A DNA stretch of 64,000 nt from Antilocapra americana (taxonomy: Eukaryota > Chordata > Mammalia > Artiodactyla > Antilocapridae): the NCBI GenBank assembly GCA_007570785.1, contig ML664152.1:3710430-3774429 (forward strand), written 5' to 3'. Made by a program: the position numbers and the translations under genes. Below the pieces are notes generated by a model. That model searched no databases. It saw nothing but the letters and a program-made list of their open reading frames with translations, and was not told where the DNA came from. Positions within the stretch are counted from its first letter, which is position 1; each line of letters opens with the position of its first letter. Shown here piece after piece: positions 60,401 through 64,000 of the stretch.

Positions 60401-61836
60401 TCATCTCTGAGAAGAGGCGAGAGGACCACTACCCGTGGACCGGGCCGCATCTCCAGCGTGCCTGAGCCTCGCTCTGCACCCAGCGGGCCAGCTGGGTCTT
60501 GCGGTCCCAGTCAGACCTACCTCAGGTACATGCCGATGGCGTAGGCGCACAGGAAGGAGTAGTCCAGGGCTCCGAGCAGCTGCTGATAGTTGTCCTGATC
60601 TACACAGGTCGAGAAGCAATGGGAGAGCGAGAGTGTGGTCAGCGCACGTCCAGGCGGGGGGCAGTGACATACTGACTTCGGCTAGCTAGGGCTGGGTGGT
60701 GTCCTCAGATGGTAACACAGAAAACGCAGCAACAGGAAATGAAGTCGCCATGTTGCAAATTATCGCTATATAAATATCCTCCCGTCAGGTCAAATCCCAG
60801 TCACGGGCGTGGGCTTGCAGTTTATTCGTTCTGTCTCACGTTACCCTGGCTTTGCTTCAGCACCATCCACCCGCCATACTCGGCCCTGCCCTGGCCAGCC
60901 CCAAGCACAGCTCTCTTCTTTCCACCCACAGCTTATGCCCTGTCAGTCCTGACTTACAGCTTTGACAAATGCGGCCTGCAAATGAGCTTCAGTAGCGCAG
61001 GCATGCTAAGCTGCTTCAGTTGTGTCCGACTCTTGGTGATCCTATGGGCCCTATGGACCGCCAGGCTTCTCTGTCCATGGGATTCTCCAGGCAAGAAAGA
61101 ATATTGGAGTGGGCAGCCAAGCCCTCCTCCAGGGGATCTTCCCAACCCAGGGATCGAATCCATATCTCATTATGTCTCCTGCATTGCAGGGATGTTCTTT
61201 ACCGCTAGCGCCACCTGGGAAGCCTGATCTTCGGTAGATCTAACACTACCCAGCGTTCCCCAACCTTTTGGGCACCTGAGACTAGTTTTGTGGAAGATAA
61301 TTTCCCCATGAAATTATCAGGATGGGGGAATGGTTTCAGGATGATTCAAGTGCATTACATTTATTGTGGCCTTTGTCTCTATTATTACACCAGCTCCACC
61401 TCTGATCACCAGGCAGTAGGTCCTGGAGGCTGGGAACCCCTGCACTAAGGTACACCCCTACACACAGGCCCTGGAGACACAGCAGCAGCTGAAGGCAGGA
61501 GGCTGGTTTGCTGGGAGGAGGGACCAGTTTGCAACTGGAGGCGTGGCTGCATCTATCCAAGGGCATCGTTACTGCTGCTAAGATCAGTTGGGCCAGGGGA
61601 GCCAGGCCATCCATCCAGCTCTGGGGTTTCCACCTGTGGAGGAAGCTTTTGGGGTGAGCACGGGGCTGGAGTGGGAGTCGGGGATGGACGGAGAACTCAC
61701 CGAACGGGGCCCAGCCACAGTCGGTCCCATTGTCTGGGAGCTGGTGAGCAGGGGGGGCTTCTCCGGCTTTTTGGCTCTGGCTGCTGAATCTGACTTTCCC
61801 ATCATCTGAAGCTGTGCAGTAGCTGTGCAGTTCACC
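15356..61836 (-). CDS. SLC37A1: SLC37A1, sugar-phosphate exchanger 1 (3' part: 16 coding exons, start codon outside window)
   Basis: SLC37 proteins exchange sugar phosphates such as glucose-6-phosphate for inorganic phosphate across the ER membrane and belong to the major facilitator superfamily. The joined exons on the minus strand are 61836-61701, 60599-60521, 57214-57079, 55324-55248, 53687-53521, 48613-48576, 42422-42342, 38216-38085, 35389-35299, 32432-32370, 32013-31928, 30950-30902, 29734-29661, 27613-27535, 20122-20025 and 15424-15356. They total 1455 nt, with GT/AG at every edge, consistent phases and no internal stop, giving 484 codons plus TAA. Recognisable family stretches include [65 protein letters not shown] and [15 protein letters not shown]. 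From memory the human protein has about 533 residues, so roughly 46 N-terminal residues are missing beyond 64000. The 'GYENG' and '[13 protein letters not shown]' central loop points to A1 rather than A2, A3 or A4. No disabling mutation is visible. Confidence 0.96.
17221..17236 (+). repeat. Short (TG)n run
   Basis: ttgtgtgtgtgtgtgtct; seven to eight units. Confidence 0.7.
17656..17785 (+). mobile_element. Bov-tA SINE, 5'-truncated
   Basis: Starts within the body at tgatccctgggtcgggaaga and ends at gacatgactgaagcgactga. Confidence 0.88.
17792..18162 (-). mobile_element. Old L1 3' UTR fragment, antisense
   Basis: Reverse L1 tail: gtaaagtgatccagtttata, ccttgttgtttatctgtctt, 'gattccacatgtaattgata' and ttctctttctgacttagttc. 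The flanking SINEs are younger. Confidence 0.7.
18166..18363 (-). mobile_element. Bov-tA SINE, antisense
   Basis: ggcttagtcgctaagtcgtg to head 'actgagccaccagggaaat'. Confidence 0.9.
18620..18722. repeat. AT-rich stretch with repeated hairpin unit
   Basis: aatactca (18638-18645), its reverse complement tgagtatt (18651-18658) and aatactca again (18661-18668), followed by tataatatta/gtaatattta near-mirror sequence. Confidence 0.8.
19600..19805 (+). mobile_element. MIR-like SINE fragment
   Basis: Diverged: 'taatccccacagtaacactg', 'cccacttcacaggtagacgc' and 'cacagctgacgggcttcaga' follow the MIR block order. Confidence 0.5.
20025..20122 (-). CDS. SLC37A1: SLC37A1 coding exon o (helices 11-12)
   Basis: 98 nt: two bases completing Gly430, then 32 codons ending TTACTG before GTGAGT. 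The acceptor is tcatcccag. It encodes [15 protein letters not shown] and [17 protein letters not shown] (window residues 431-462). A (CA)n microsatellite at 20234 lies about 110 bp upstream of its acceptor. Confidence 0.97.
20234..20266 (+). repeat. (CA)n microsatellite
   Basis: About 11 uninterrupted AC units followed by catacatacacac; likely length-polymorphic. Confidence 0.92.
20273..20362 (+). mobile_element. CHR-2 type SINE, partial
   Basis: gggggcttcccagcggtcca, then 'gttaagactctgtgcttctg' and 'ttggttggagaactaagatc'. Confidence 0.8.
21570..21777 (+). mobile_element. Bov-tA SINE
   Basis: ggcttccccaatggctcagt head; 'actccagtattcttgcctgg' body; ends agtcagacatgactgggcag. Confidence 0.9.
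22664..22678 (+). repeat. L1 target-site duplication, left copy
   Basis: aagaggaacccccaa, identical to 25725-25739. Confidence 0.93.
22681..25353 (+). pseudogene. L1 ORF2 remnant (reverse transcriptase and C-terminal domain, two frameshifts)
   Basis: ORF2 of L1 encodes the endonuclease/reverse transcriptase that copies L1 RNA at the target site. Here an opening segment (22681 to about 22820: [19 protein letters not shown]) shifts by one base near 22821 into the frame open at 22871-23743. That frame holds the RT fingers/palm, including [12 protein letters not shown], the [11 protein letters not shown] region and the catalytic F-A-D-D at 23684-23695. A second break near 23740 moves into the frame open at 23881-25353, with the thumb and the C-terminal C-x3-C-x7-H-x4-C cysteine motif (CWRGC...H...C). 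Few other lesions are visible. It is not a host gene and makes no complete protein. Confidence 0.94.
25601..25648 (+). repeat. G-rich polypurine tract of the L1 3' UTR
   Basis: ggggggagggaggagggagg continues as repeated GGGA/GGAGGG blocks up to ggagggggagc. It has many G-runs of three or more, giving G-quadruplex potential on the plus strand and a C-rich tract in the SLC37A1 pre-mRNA. Confidence 0.9.
25725..25739 (+). repeat. L1 target-site duplication, right copy
   Basis: aagaggaacccccaa directly after the A-rich tail; the first As could also belong to the tail. Confidence 0.93.
26734..26955 (+). mobile_element. Bov-tA SINE
   Basis: agcttcccaggtggcgctag head, 'actccagtaattttgcctgg' body, 'aaaactgaagtgacttagcc' end. 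A near-duplicate flank (agattctatcc / agaattctatcc) suggests its target-site duplication. Confidence 0.9.
27222..27415 (+). mobile_element. CHR-2 type SINE, long copy
   Basis: gggactttcctggtggtcca, 'tcctggtcagggaactagat', and a 3' region with repeated 'cacaactaac/gctgtaactaaa' ending aaataaatattaaaaaaaat. Confidence 0.88.
27535..27613 (-). CDS. SLC37A1: SLC37A1 coding exon n (helix 10-11 loop)
   Basis: 79 nt: 26 codons plus the first base of a split Gly. The acceptor is ttccttttccttcag and the donor is GTATGT. It encodes [16 protein letters not shown] and [10 protein letters not shown] (window residues 404-429). The [16 protein letters not shown] junction with exon o is intact. Confidence 0.97.
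27856..28062 (+). mobile_element. Bov-tA SINE
   Basis: tttccctggtggctcagaca head; 'actccagtattcttgcctag' body; ends cggacatgactgacagacta. Confidence 0.92.
28335..28665 (-). mobile_element. Old L1 3'-region fragment, antisense
   Basis: 'tttagaacaatcttagactc', 'acagaaaatgtgcagagga', 'taacatctcacactgttggg' and 'ctgtgacagctttgcagacg' resemble the antisense tail of old mammalian L1 subfamilies. Diverged; family level only. Confidence 0.55.
29661..29734 (-). CDS. SLC37A1: SLC37A1 coding exon m (helix 10)
   Basis: 74 nt. It starts CC, completing Ala379, then ATG TTG CTC, and ends GCCGACCTG before GTGAGT. It encodes [16 protein letters not shown] and TTAVSADL (window residues 380-403). The SGP and TTAVSADLG continuation into exon n is typical of the family. 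Confidence 0.96.
29735..30901 (-). other. SLC37A1: SLC37A1 intron between exons l and m
   Basis: 1.17 kb, no recognised interspersed repeat. Confidence 0.85.
30902..30950 (-). CDS. SLC37A1: SLC37A1 coding exon l (49-nt small exon)
   Basis: 49 nt: 16 codons plus the first base of a split Ala. It lies between a ctgttcacag acceptor and GTGAGT. It encodes [16 protein letters not shown] (window residues 363-378). It was found from phase constraints between exons k and m, because the correct frame is too short for an ORF call. Family members have LYxFSxxSxMGLEAT here. Confidence 0.93.
30951..31927 (-). other. SLC37A1: SLC37A1 intron between exons k and l
   Basis: 0.98 kb. It contains a short MIR-like piece (about 31490-31560, atttctcagatgaggaaact) and otherwise nothing recognised; purine-rich on the plus strand from 31590 to 31800. 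Confidence 0.8.
31928..32013 (-). CDS. SLC37A1: SLC37A1 coding exon k (second MFS motif A)
   Basis: 86 nt: two bases completing Gly334, then 28 codons. The acceptor is ctgccttgcag and the donor is GTGAGC. It encodes [16 protein letters not shown] and [12 protein letters not shown] (window residues 335-362). [10 protein letters not shown] is the loop 8-9 counterpart of the conserved MFS motif A. Confidence 0.97.
32014..32369 (-). other. SLC37A1: SLC37A1 intron between exons j and k
   Basis: 356 bp, the shortest intron in the window; GC-rich and repeat-free. Confidence 0.9.
32370..32432 (-). CDS. SLC37A1: SLC37A1 coding exon j (helix 7-8 loop)
   Basis: 63 nt. It starts AT CAC CTT GAT after a ctgatag acceptor and ends ATCTTTG before GTGAGT. 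It encodes [20 protein letters not shown] (window residues 314-333), with the split Asp before it and a split Gly after it. The acceptor tract is short of pyrimidines, but frame and family match are exact. Confidence 0.95.
32438..32660 (+). mobile_element. Ruminant L1 3'-end fragment
   Basis: 'attgcacagcacagggaact', 'ggagaatggatacatgtata', 'ttcacctgaaactatcacaa', 'ttaattggctatactccagt' and an A-rich tail. Confidence 0.75.
33313..34369 (+). mobile_element. Probable solo LTR of an endogenous retrovirus, split by BovB
   Basis: The two halves 33313-33604 and 34082-34369 read as one LTR. It begins tggaaaagctttagccaaag, has a TATA-like ctacaaaagctc at about 34190, a U5-like aacaaactctcctttccacc block, and ends cccgctttcagttaca. 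TG...CA ends fit an LTR, but no clean short target-site duplication is seen and no internal viral genes are present. The class assignment (gammaretrovirus-like) is from general appearance only. Confidence 0.5.
33605..34081 (-). mobile_element. BovB LINE 3' fragment with 8-bp target-site duplication
   Basis: tgaagatt occurs at 33605-33612 and 34074-34081 around a 461-bp antisense BovB tail. The minus strand encodes a broken ORF C-terminus ([36 protein letters not shown]). It inserted into the surrounding LTR and is therefore younger than it. Confidence 0.88.
34970..35150 (-). mobile_element. Short BovB fragment with 11-bp target-site duplication
   Basis: tctctttgtct at 34970-34980 and 35140-35150 brackets a 159-bp antisense BovB tail (gttgttgttcagttgctaag to catctaaccatctcac). 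Confidence 0.85.
35299..35389 (-). CDS. SLC37A1: SLC37A1 coding exon i (helix 7)
   Basis: 91 nt: 30 codons plus the first base of a split Asp. It follows a cctctctttcag acceptor and ends AATGTAG before GTAAGT. It encodes [16 protein letters not shown] and [14 protein letters not shown] (window residues 283-312). The single Lys inside this hydrophobic helix lies in the region where related sugar-phosphate antiporters have a basic phosphate-binding residue. That role here is inference. Confidence 0.96.
35562..35935 (-). mobile_element. BovB LINE 3' fragment with internal deletion, antisense
   Basis: 'catgctcagtcctaagtcat' through 'tttaggatggactggtcctt', then it jumps to 'ctaggttggtcatagccttc', skipping about 190 bp present in the copy at 3892-4548. 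Confidence 0.87.
37719..37920 (+). mobile_element. Bov-tA SINE
   Basis: gggcttcccaggtggctcag head; 'actccagtatgcttgcctgg' body. Confidence 0.92.
38085..38216 (-). CDS. SLC37A1: SLC37A1 coding exon h (end of central loop)
   Basis: 132 nt, 44 codons, phase 0. The acceptor is catctccag before GATCCAGAG and the donor is GTGAGT after ATTCCC. It encodes [17 protein letters not shown], then [11 protein letters not shown] and FTGALKIP (window residues 239-282), leading into helix 7. This is the most A1-specific exon in the window. Confidence 0.97.
38400..38610 (+). mobile_element. Old L1 3' fragment (low certainty)
   Basis: 'aactctaggactctatttgc', 'ctaaagtacatccacataaa' and 'gagaaagtgcttatgataca' follow the order of an old L1 tail. 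Confidence 0.45.
38741..38918 (-). mobile_element. Bov-tA SINE, antisense
   Basis: gttgctcagtcatgtctgac to 'actgagccacaggggaagtc'. Confidence 0.88.
38919..39040 (-). mobile_element. Bov-tA fragment, antisense, abutting the previous copy
   Basis: 'gagtactggagtgggaagcc' to 'gagctatcagggaagtccca'; the head half only, directly joined to the preceding SINE. Confidence 0.85.
39376..39436 (+). mobile_element. Bov-tA body fragment
   Basis: 'cactccagtattcttgcctg' to 'gcctgccaggctacagtg', running straight into the (TA)n. Confidence 0.85.
39437..39500 (+). repeat. (TA)n microsatellite followed by (TATG)n
   Basis: About 16 TA units (39437-39468), then tatgtatgtatatgtatata. Strongly self-complementary and probably polymorphic. 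Confidence 0.95.
39690..39888 (+). mobile_element. L1 3'-end fragment
   Basis: 'caaggtcctaccatagagca', 'caatatcctgtgataaacca', 'aactttgctatacagcaggc', 'tcaactatacttcaataaaa'. Confidence 0.75.
40496..40687 (+). mobile_element. Bov-tA SINE
   Basis: ggcttcccaggtggctctag head; 'actccagtattcttgcctgg' body; followed by a short (CA)n at 40689-40712. Confidence 0.92.
40689..40712 (+). repeat. Short (CA)n at the SINE 3' end
   Basis: cacacacacagacacacacaca, interrupted once. Confidence 0.85.
40846..41192 (+). mobile_element. MLT1-type LTR (ERVL-MaLR), old
   Basis: 'ggaggtggggcctcccgaag', 'ctccaccatgtgagagttcc', 'cttcccagcctccagaaata' and 'agccacccagtctatgatat' are MLT1 landmarks in order. Non-coding LTR only. 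Confidence 0.75.
42342..42422 (-). CDS. SLC37A1: SLC37A1 coding exon g (central cytosolic loop)
   Basis: 81 nt, 27 codons, phase 0 at both ends. The acceptor is cccctag and the donor is GTGAGT. It encodes [15 protein letters not shown] through EGKSKPL (window residues 212-238). GYENG and the final KPL before DPEMQ match the family, while the residues between look diverged from the human protein as I remember it. Because it is symmetric, skipping it would keep the frame. Confidence 0.92.
42655..42870 (-). mobile_element. Bov-tA SINE, antisense
   Basis: 'tgttgttgttaaaacacaaa' to head 'ccaccacctgggaagcccct'-type end. Confidence 0.85.
42888..43350 (-). mobile_element. BovB LINE 3' fragment, antisense
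   Basis: 'tgttgctcagtcactcagtc' to 'ccatagctttgattattttg'. The minus strand encodes a broken BovB C-terminus ([16 protein letters not shown] at 43023-43220). Confidence 0.87.
43578..43602 (+). repeat. Short (GT)n
   Basis: gtgtacgtgtgtgtgtgtgta. Confidence 0.75.
43625..43825 (+). mobile_element. Bov-tA SINE
   Basis: 'tggttcccaggtggcaccag' head; 'actccagtactcttgcctgg' body; 'ggacacgactgagtgcacac' end. Confidence 0.92.
44189..44690 (-). mobile_element. BovB insertion with 5' inversion, inside the old L1
   Basis: The target-site duplication is gttctttataca (44189-44200) and gttctttacat (44680-44690). From 44201 to about 44496 is an antisense BovB 3' end. From about 44497 to 44679 the BovB ORF runs in the opposite, plus, orientation ([33 protein letters not shown]). 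The opposite orientation within one duplication indicates a twin-priming type event. Confidence 0.88.
44943..45155 (+). mobile_element. Bov-tA SINE with target-site duplication, inside the old L1
   Basis: Flanked by tttacgtcttt (44943-44953) and tttaggtcttt (45145-45155), one mismatch. SINE from ggggcttccctggtagctca to cacgactgagtgactttcac. Confidence 0.9.
46888..47327 (+). mobile_element. Probable solo ERV LTR inside the old L1
   Basis: The L1 breaks after 'gaatcaacttttgac' and resumes at 'aactgattttctctattg' near 47330. The 430-bp insert begins around tatggtcaaaaaatgttgcc, has an AATAAA near 47107 and a GT-rich stretch after it, a U5-like cctcagagccactgagaggc block, and ends near ctgttgaca. 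This looks like a class II (ERVK-like) LTR; no viral genes are present. Edges are approximate. Confidence 0.55.
47402..47622 (+). mobile_element. CHR-2 type SINE, long copy
   Basis: 'gggacttccctggtggtctg', 'ttggggaactaagatcccac', 'agaagattctgcatgctcca' and a T/A-rich tail. Confidence 0.88.
48576..48613 (-). CDS. SLC37A1: SLC37A1 coding exon f (38-nt small exon, central loop)
   Basis: 38 nt, flanked by gtttcag and GTAAGG. It completes the split His and then encodes [12 protein letters not shown] (window residues 200-211), the start of the large cytosolic loop between the two six-helix halves. It has no open frame long enough to be found by ORF search. It was located because exon e ends one base into a His codon and family members continue HPxD at this point. 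Skipping it would shift the frame. Confidence 0.88.
48614..53520 (-). other. SLC37A1: SLC37A1 intron between exons e and f
   Basis: 4.9 kb with only one recognised SINE (49306-49514). The remaining 4.5 kb is the longest stretch in the window without a clear repeat; no gene, RNA or conserved element could be assigned in it. Confidence 0.85.
49306..49514 (+). mobile_element. Bov-tA SINE
   Basis: ggggcttccctggtggctct head; 'actccggtattcttgcctgg' body; ends gagcgactgacactttcact. Confidence 0.93.
53521..53687 (-). CDS. SLC37A1: SLC37A1 coding exon e (helices 5-6), largest exon in window
   Basis: 167 nt: one base completing Arg143, 55 full codons, and the first base of a split His. The acceptor is tgttgcag and the donor is GTAAGT. 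It encodes [17 protein letters not shown], then two hydrophobic segments ([10 protein letters not shown] and [13 protein letters not shown]) ending FLFLIE. The [11 protein letters not shown] stretch is one of the most conserved parts of the family. Confidence 0.97.
53792..53999 (+). mobile_element. Bov-tA SINE
   Basis: gggcttcccaggtggctcag head; ends cagacatgacttagcgactg. Confidence 0.92.
54208..54409 (+). mobile_element. Bov-tA SINE
   Basis: gggaagccctggtggctcag head, with the 'gggctgggaagatccc' block duplicated inside (54267-54299). Confidence 0.9.
54410..54624 (+). mobile_element. Bov-tA SINE, directly abutting the previous one
   Basis: 'cttccccggtggtgctagtg' head; ends ggacacgactgagcaactta. 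Confidence 0.9.
55248..55324 (-). CDS. SLC37A1: SLC37A1 coding exon d (helix 4, GWPS motif)
   Basis: 77 nt: 25 codons plus two bases of a split Arg codon. It follows ctgtctcag and ends AAAGGCAG before GTGAGG. It encodes [16 protein letters not shown] and CLGNWFGKG (window residues 118-142). The Q-T-x-G-W-P-S stretch is characteristic of SLC37 and the bacterial GlpT/UhpT relatives. Confidence 0.95.
55496..55703 (-). mobile_element. Bov-tA SINE, antisense
   Basis: 'gtgctcagttgttcaatcat' to 'gagccaccagggaagcccta'; flanked on both sides by TA-rich runs. Confidence 0.92.
55716..55790 (+). mobile_element. Bov-tA/BovB tail fragment
   Basis: 'gtcatggggttgcaaagagt' to 'acaactgaacaactgagcac', facing the previous SINE so the two could form a partial inverted pair. 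Confidence 0.8.
57079..57214 (-). CDS. SLC37A1: SLC37A1 coding exon c (MFS motif A loop, helices 3-4)
   Basis: 136 nt. It opens with T, completing a split Ser codon, then GGC ATA ATA GGG GAA CGC, and ends GTAACTCAG before GTGAGG. It encodes [17 protein letters not shown] to YVVTQ (window residues 73-117). The G-x3-E-R segment fits the family version of the conserved MFS loop 2-3 motif, followed by small-residue-rich membrane helices. The acceptor has a strong pyrimidine tract. Confidence 0.96.
58515..58580 (+). mobile_element. MIR SINE fragment
   Basis: 'gtgtccaaggtcacacagca' followed by 'agtgcagagtcagatgggcc' is the MIR core. Confidence 0.6.
58911..59007. repeat. AT-rich cluster of inverted repeats
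   Basis: tattatgaaat (58915-58925) pairs with atttcataata at 58936-58946 and again at 58957-58967. aaataatattattt (58947-58960) is a perfect 14-bp palindrome. ttggcaaag (58975-58983) pairs with ctttgccaa (58999-59007). Confidence 0.92.
59915..60095 (+). mobile_element. MIR SINE
   Basis: 'aatggggaaactgaggccca', 'agtgacttgtccaaagccac' and 'aagccaggatcgaattccag' in canonical MIR order. Confidence 0.85.
60521..60599 (-). CDS. SLC37A1: SLC37A1 coding exon b (membrane helix 2)
   Basis: 79 nt. The exon starts AT CAG GAC AAC after a gtgtag acceptor, completing the split Asp, and ends CTGAG before GTAGGT. It encodes [16 protein letters not shown] and then a hydrophobic stretch ending GMYL (window residues 46-71). 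A later cag could look like the acceptor, but only the AT start keeps the frame with exon a and matches the family spacing. Confidence 0.94.
60997..61226 (-). mobile_element. Bov-tA SINE, antisense
   Basis: 'catgctaagctgcttcagtt' to 'ctagcgccacctgggaagcc', with small internal insertions. Confidence 0.9.
61250..61444 (+). mobile_element. Small hAT-like non-autonomous DNA transposon
   Basis: Left end cagcgttccccaaccttttg and right end (reverse complement) cttagtgcaggggttcccag form degraded terminal inverted repeats. The interior has 'atggtttcaggatgattcaa' and 'tgcattacatttattgtggc'. No coding capacity; family name not certain. Confidence 0.55.
61701..61836 (-). CDS. SLC37A1: SLC37A1 coding exon a (first lumenal loop)
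   Basis: 136 nt: 45 codons plus the first base of a split Asp codon. The acceptor is a tcccag before GGTGAA and the donor is GTGAGT after CCGTTCG. It encodes GELHSYC through DCGWAPF (window residues 1-45), the loop between the first two membrane helices. It contains an N-G-T glycosylation sequon in [10 protein letters not shown], consistent with a lumenal loop. The upstream exon with the initiator Met is not in the window. Confidence 0.95.
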
Positions 61837-64000
61837 CTGGGACACCCGTGGGGTGGACAGAAGCCAGAGAGAGAGAGAGAGAGAACTCAGTGGGCTTCAG
61901 GGGTGCAGTGTGGGGACAGCCATCCTAGGGTGACTGTGTTCTCGGGGGATAAGACACCCCTGAGACAGTGTCTCTGCAGGACCCACTGCATATCTGCTGA
62001 TGAGTACCTTTCCTGAGCTCCCCAGGGCCCAGCCCCTCCTGAGCACAGACACGGCCAGCATAGCCCATATGGCCACCCGGAGACCACCACTCAGAGCAGC
62101 CAGGCCGCACCCAGGACCACGTGCCCAAAACAGAAGCATGGACCTGTCTTGCTATATTTATATCACTGAAACAAGTTTCAGGTCCACAAGAGGCTGAGTC
62201 TCAAAATGAGCCTGAGACAGGAGCACACATCTGCTCACGAGCTCAGGAGGAGGGACAAGAATCCAGGTAACACTGAGAGGATCGTGGTCACCTAGAGACG
62301 GTGGGGTAATGATGGGGACCAGGCACAGGGAGCCCTTGAGAGCTGGACAGGAGCCAGACCTCAACCTGGGGGATGACTTCTGGGTGAGCATAACCAGACA
62401 CTGAGGTCTGTGGACTTTACTTTATGCAAATTGTATCTCAAAAACATGCCTAAAACCAGCTCAGACTGCTCCTCAGGGAAGAACACGCACATTCAGAAGA
62501 GTGCCATATGGTAGCCCTAGCCATTGTGGTATGGGGACCTGAAACAGATGACTTGTTCCTTGAAACACAAGGAGTGGCAGACAGGACTCCACGCGTCTGC
62601 CAGGCAGCCTGGGGGCCACACAGTGTCCCTCCCCAGGTGGCCCCGGGCTCCTACTTCTTTCCTGCTGTGGACTTTCTGGGGTTTTCGCTACACGTGGCTC
62701 AGATGAAGCAATCAGTCGGGTATGAGTGAGGGACCTCGGGGGGAGCAGAGGTCCTTAAGGGGCCAGGCCTGGAGGGATGTCAGGAAGGGGATTCTGGCAG
62801 GGGCGTCTACCCTGGGGTCAAGACACACGGCAGCAGGACGGCAGCGGACTGCATCCCAGTCCACCCAGGTGGGGGCAGCCAGGAGGCCTGTCCACCGCCT
62901 TCGCTTCATGGACATCCTGTCTCTTCAGAAGGGAGTCACCAAAAGGCTGATGTCTTTTAAAAGGCCGCCTGGCCAGGGCTGTGGTTAGCCAGGGTGGACA
63001 CCTCCTGATTTTACGCGGACACATACCCTGAGACCTGACCTGGCACACAGGACCCAGTGACTCTGATCACATGGCTTTGTCATCACCACTGGGCTGTCCT
63101 GCTATAATATAAACATGGCTCTAAAACTAGCCACGGTTCTGCTTTCCAAACTTGCTGAGTGTTACTCAGCAAAGAGCTTTCCTTAGCTGAGCTCATCCTC
63201 TGGGTAGTGGGGGTGGAACACCATCGTCACCTTGGGGTCCTCGGGCCCCCTCAGGCCACCTGAGAAACGGGGCGTGGCTGTGAAGTCAGGCACCCGGGGA
63301 GCCTGCAGCCCTGCCTTCCTGTGTGAAGCTGGATTTCAGCACCTCCCCACCCACCTGATCTAAATGTCTTCTGTCTTTGCCCTCAGGAGCTGGGTGTGTC
63401 TGCCCACTTTCCCTGATGCTTCTTTTGGAAGCTGTCAGGGCCAGGTCCAAAGGTGCCACCGATGCTGTCTATTCAACTTTCACTGAAGGAGCCCCAGGCA
63501 GGATGCAAGGACCCCGTAGGCTGTGTGTGTTTCGGGGGAAACTTGTGAGCAAGGCTGGCCTGGGGTTCTTAACACCCACTTCTCATGGAAGTCTGCGAAG
63601 AGGACCATTGTAGACGCAGCTCCCACTGCAGGTCCACACCCTCTTTCACCATCCACAGGGGATGGAATGGATTAGAAAGCACTCAACAAGCAGGAGAGGG
63701 TTCCTGTTTCGGTTTGGTGTTGTTGGTCAGGAGCACAGCCTCTGAGCCGGGATCTGGGTGCCACTGTTCCGGCTTCCAGCCTGGGCCGAGTCACGGGAGG
63801 TGAGCTCCCACCGTCCATTATGGAGCCAGCACAGTGCTGCCCAGCCCAGTGCTCCTGTAAAGGTGAGCAGGTGGAGGTGTGTGTGGAGAGCTCCTCCCGG
63901 GGTGCTCAGTCCTCAGAAGCACTCAGAAACTGGCTAAGCTGTGAGCTTGGGGTCCACCCACACTGAGGCACCCTGGCTCCTCCAGCTGCCTCTTCTCTCA
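61837..64000 (-). other. SLC37A1: 3' end of the SLC37A1 intron upstream of exon a
   Basis: The exon carrying the initiator Met and first helix was searched for on the minus strand and not found, so this 2.2 kb is intronic. It contains a (GA)n run at 61868-61883 and a possible MIR trace near 63735-63790; nothing else recognised. Confidence 0.8.
61868..61883 (+). repeat. Short (GA)n run
   Basis: gagagagagagagagag, about 30 bp upstream of the exon a acceptor on the minus strand, where it reads (CT)n and extends the pyrimidine tract region. Confidence 0.85.

Larger units (their letters stand above)
57215..60520 (-). other. SLC37A1: SLC37A1 intron between exons b and c
   Basis: 3.3 kb with old MIR pieces and an AT-rich palindromic cluster, but no Bov-tA or BovB copy. 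Otherwise nothing recognised. Confidence 0.87.
60600..61700 (-). other. SLC37A1: SLC37A1 intron between exons a and b
   Basis: 1.1 kb containing a Bov-tA and a small hAT-like element. Confidence 0.88.

Noticed and set aside
61837..64000. First coding exon of SLC37A1 or the neighbouring RSPH1
   Set aside because: I searched the minus strand for an LSRKPISIVK-like exon end and for radial-spoke MORN-like repeats and saw neither.

Overview
The window is mammalian nuclear DNA from a ruminant, most likely a bovid. It is saturated with ruminant interspersed repeats: Bov-tA SINEs, BovB (RTE-type) LINE tails, CHR-2 SINEs, a young ruminant L1 and two ruminant-type ERV LTRs. Older mammalian repeats (MIR, an MLT1 LTR, old L1) lie between them. 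Cattle, yak, bison, buffalo, sheep and goat cannot be told apart from the sequence alone. There are no bacterial-style operons.

There is one supported protein-coding gene, on the minus strand: the 3' part of SLC37A1 (sugar-phosphate / glucose-6-phosphate : phosphate exchanger 1, a multi-spanning ER membrane protein of the major facilitator superfamily). I placed 16 coding exons from 61701-61836 (most 5' in the window) to the terminal coding segment at 15356-15424. All boundaries are GT/AG, every junction phase agrees, and the exons join into 484 sense codons plus a TAA stop. The first ~46 codons (initiator Met and first membrane helix) and the promoter lie beyond position 64000. A 3' UTR of about 1.4 kb probably ends near 13955, after an AATAAA at 13977-13982.

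Layout: 1-13950 is intergenic sequence downstream of SLC37A1 with repeats and no supportable gene. 13955-15355 is the probable 3' UTR. 15356-61836 holds the 16 exons and 15 introns. 61837-64000 is the 3' end of the next upstream intron. The intron at 20123-27534 carries a 3.0-kb, 5'-truncated L1 with a perfect 15-bp target-site duplication, lying antisense to the gene. The intron at 42423-48575 carries an old antisense L1 broken up by a 5'-inverted BovB, a Bov-tA, an ERV LTR and a CHR-2. The intron at 32433-35298 holds a second LTR split by a BovB copy with an 8-bp target-site duplication.

I did not find a previously undescribed biological system. The most useful results are the exon-by-exon gene model with its 38-bp and 49-bp exons, the dated nested insertions, a few unexplained tandem or palindromic AT-rich sequences, and the microsatellites. 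Repeat family names are from pattern recognition and their edges are approximate unless a target-site duplication is cited.
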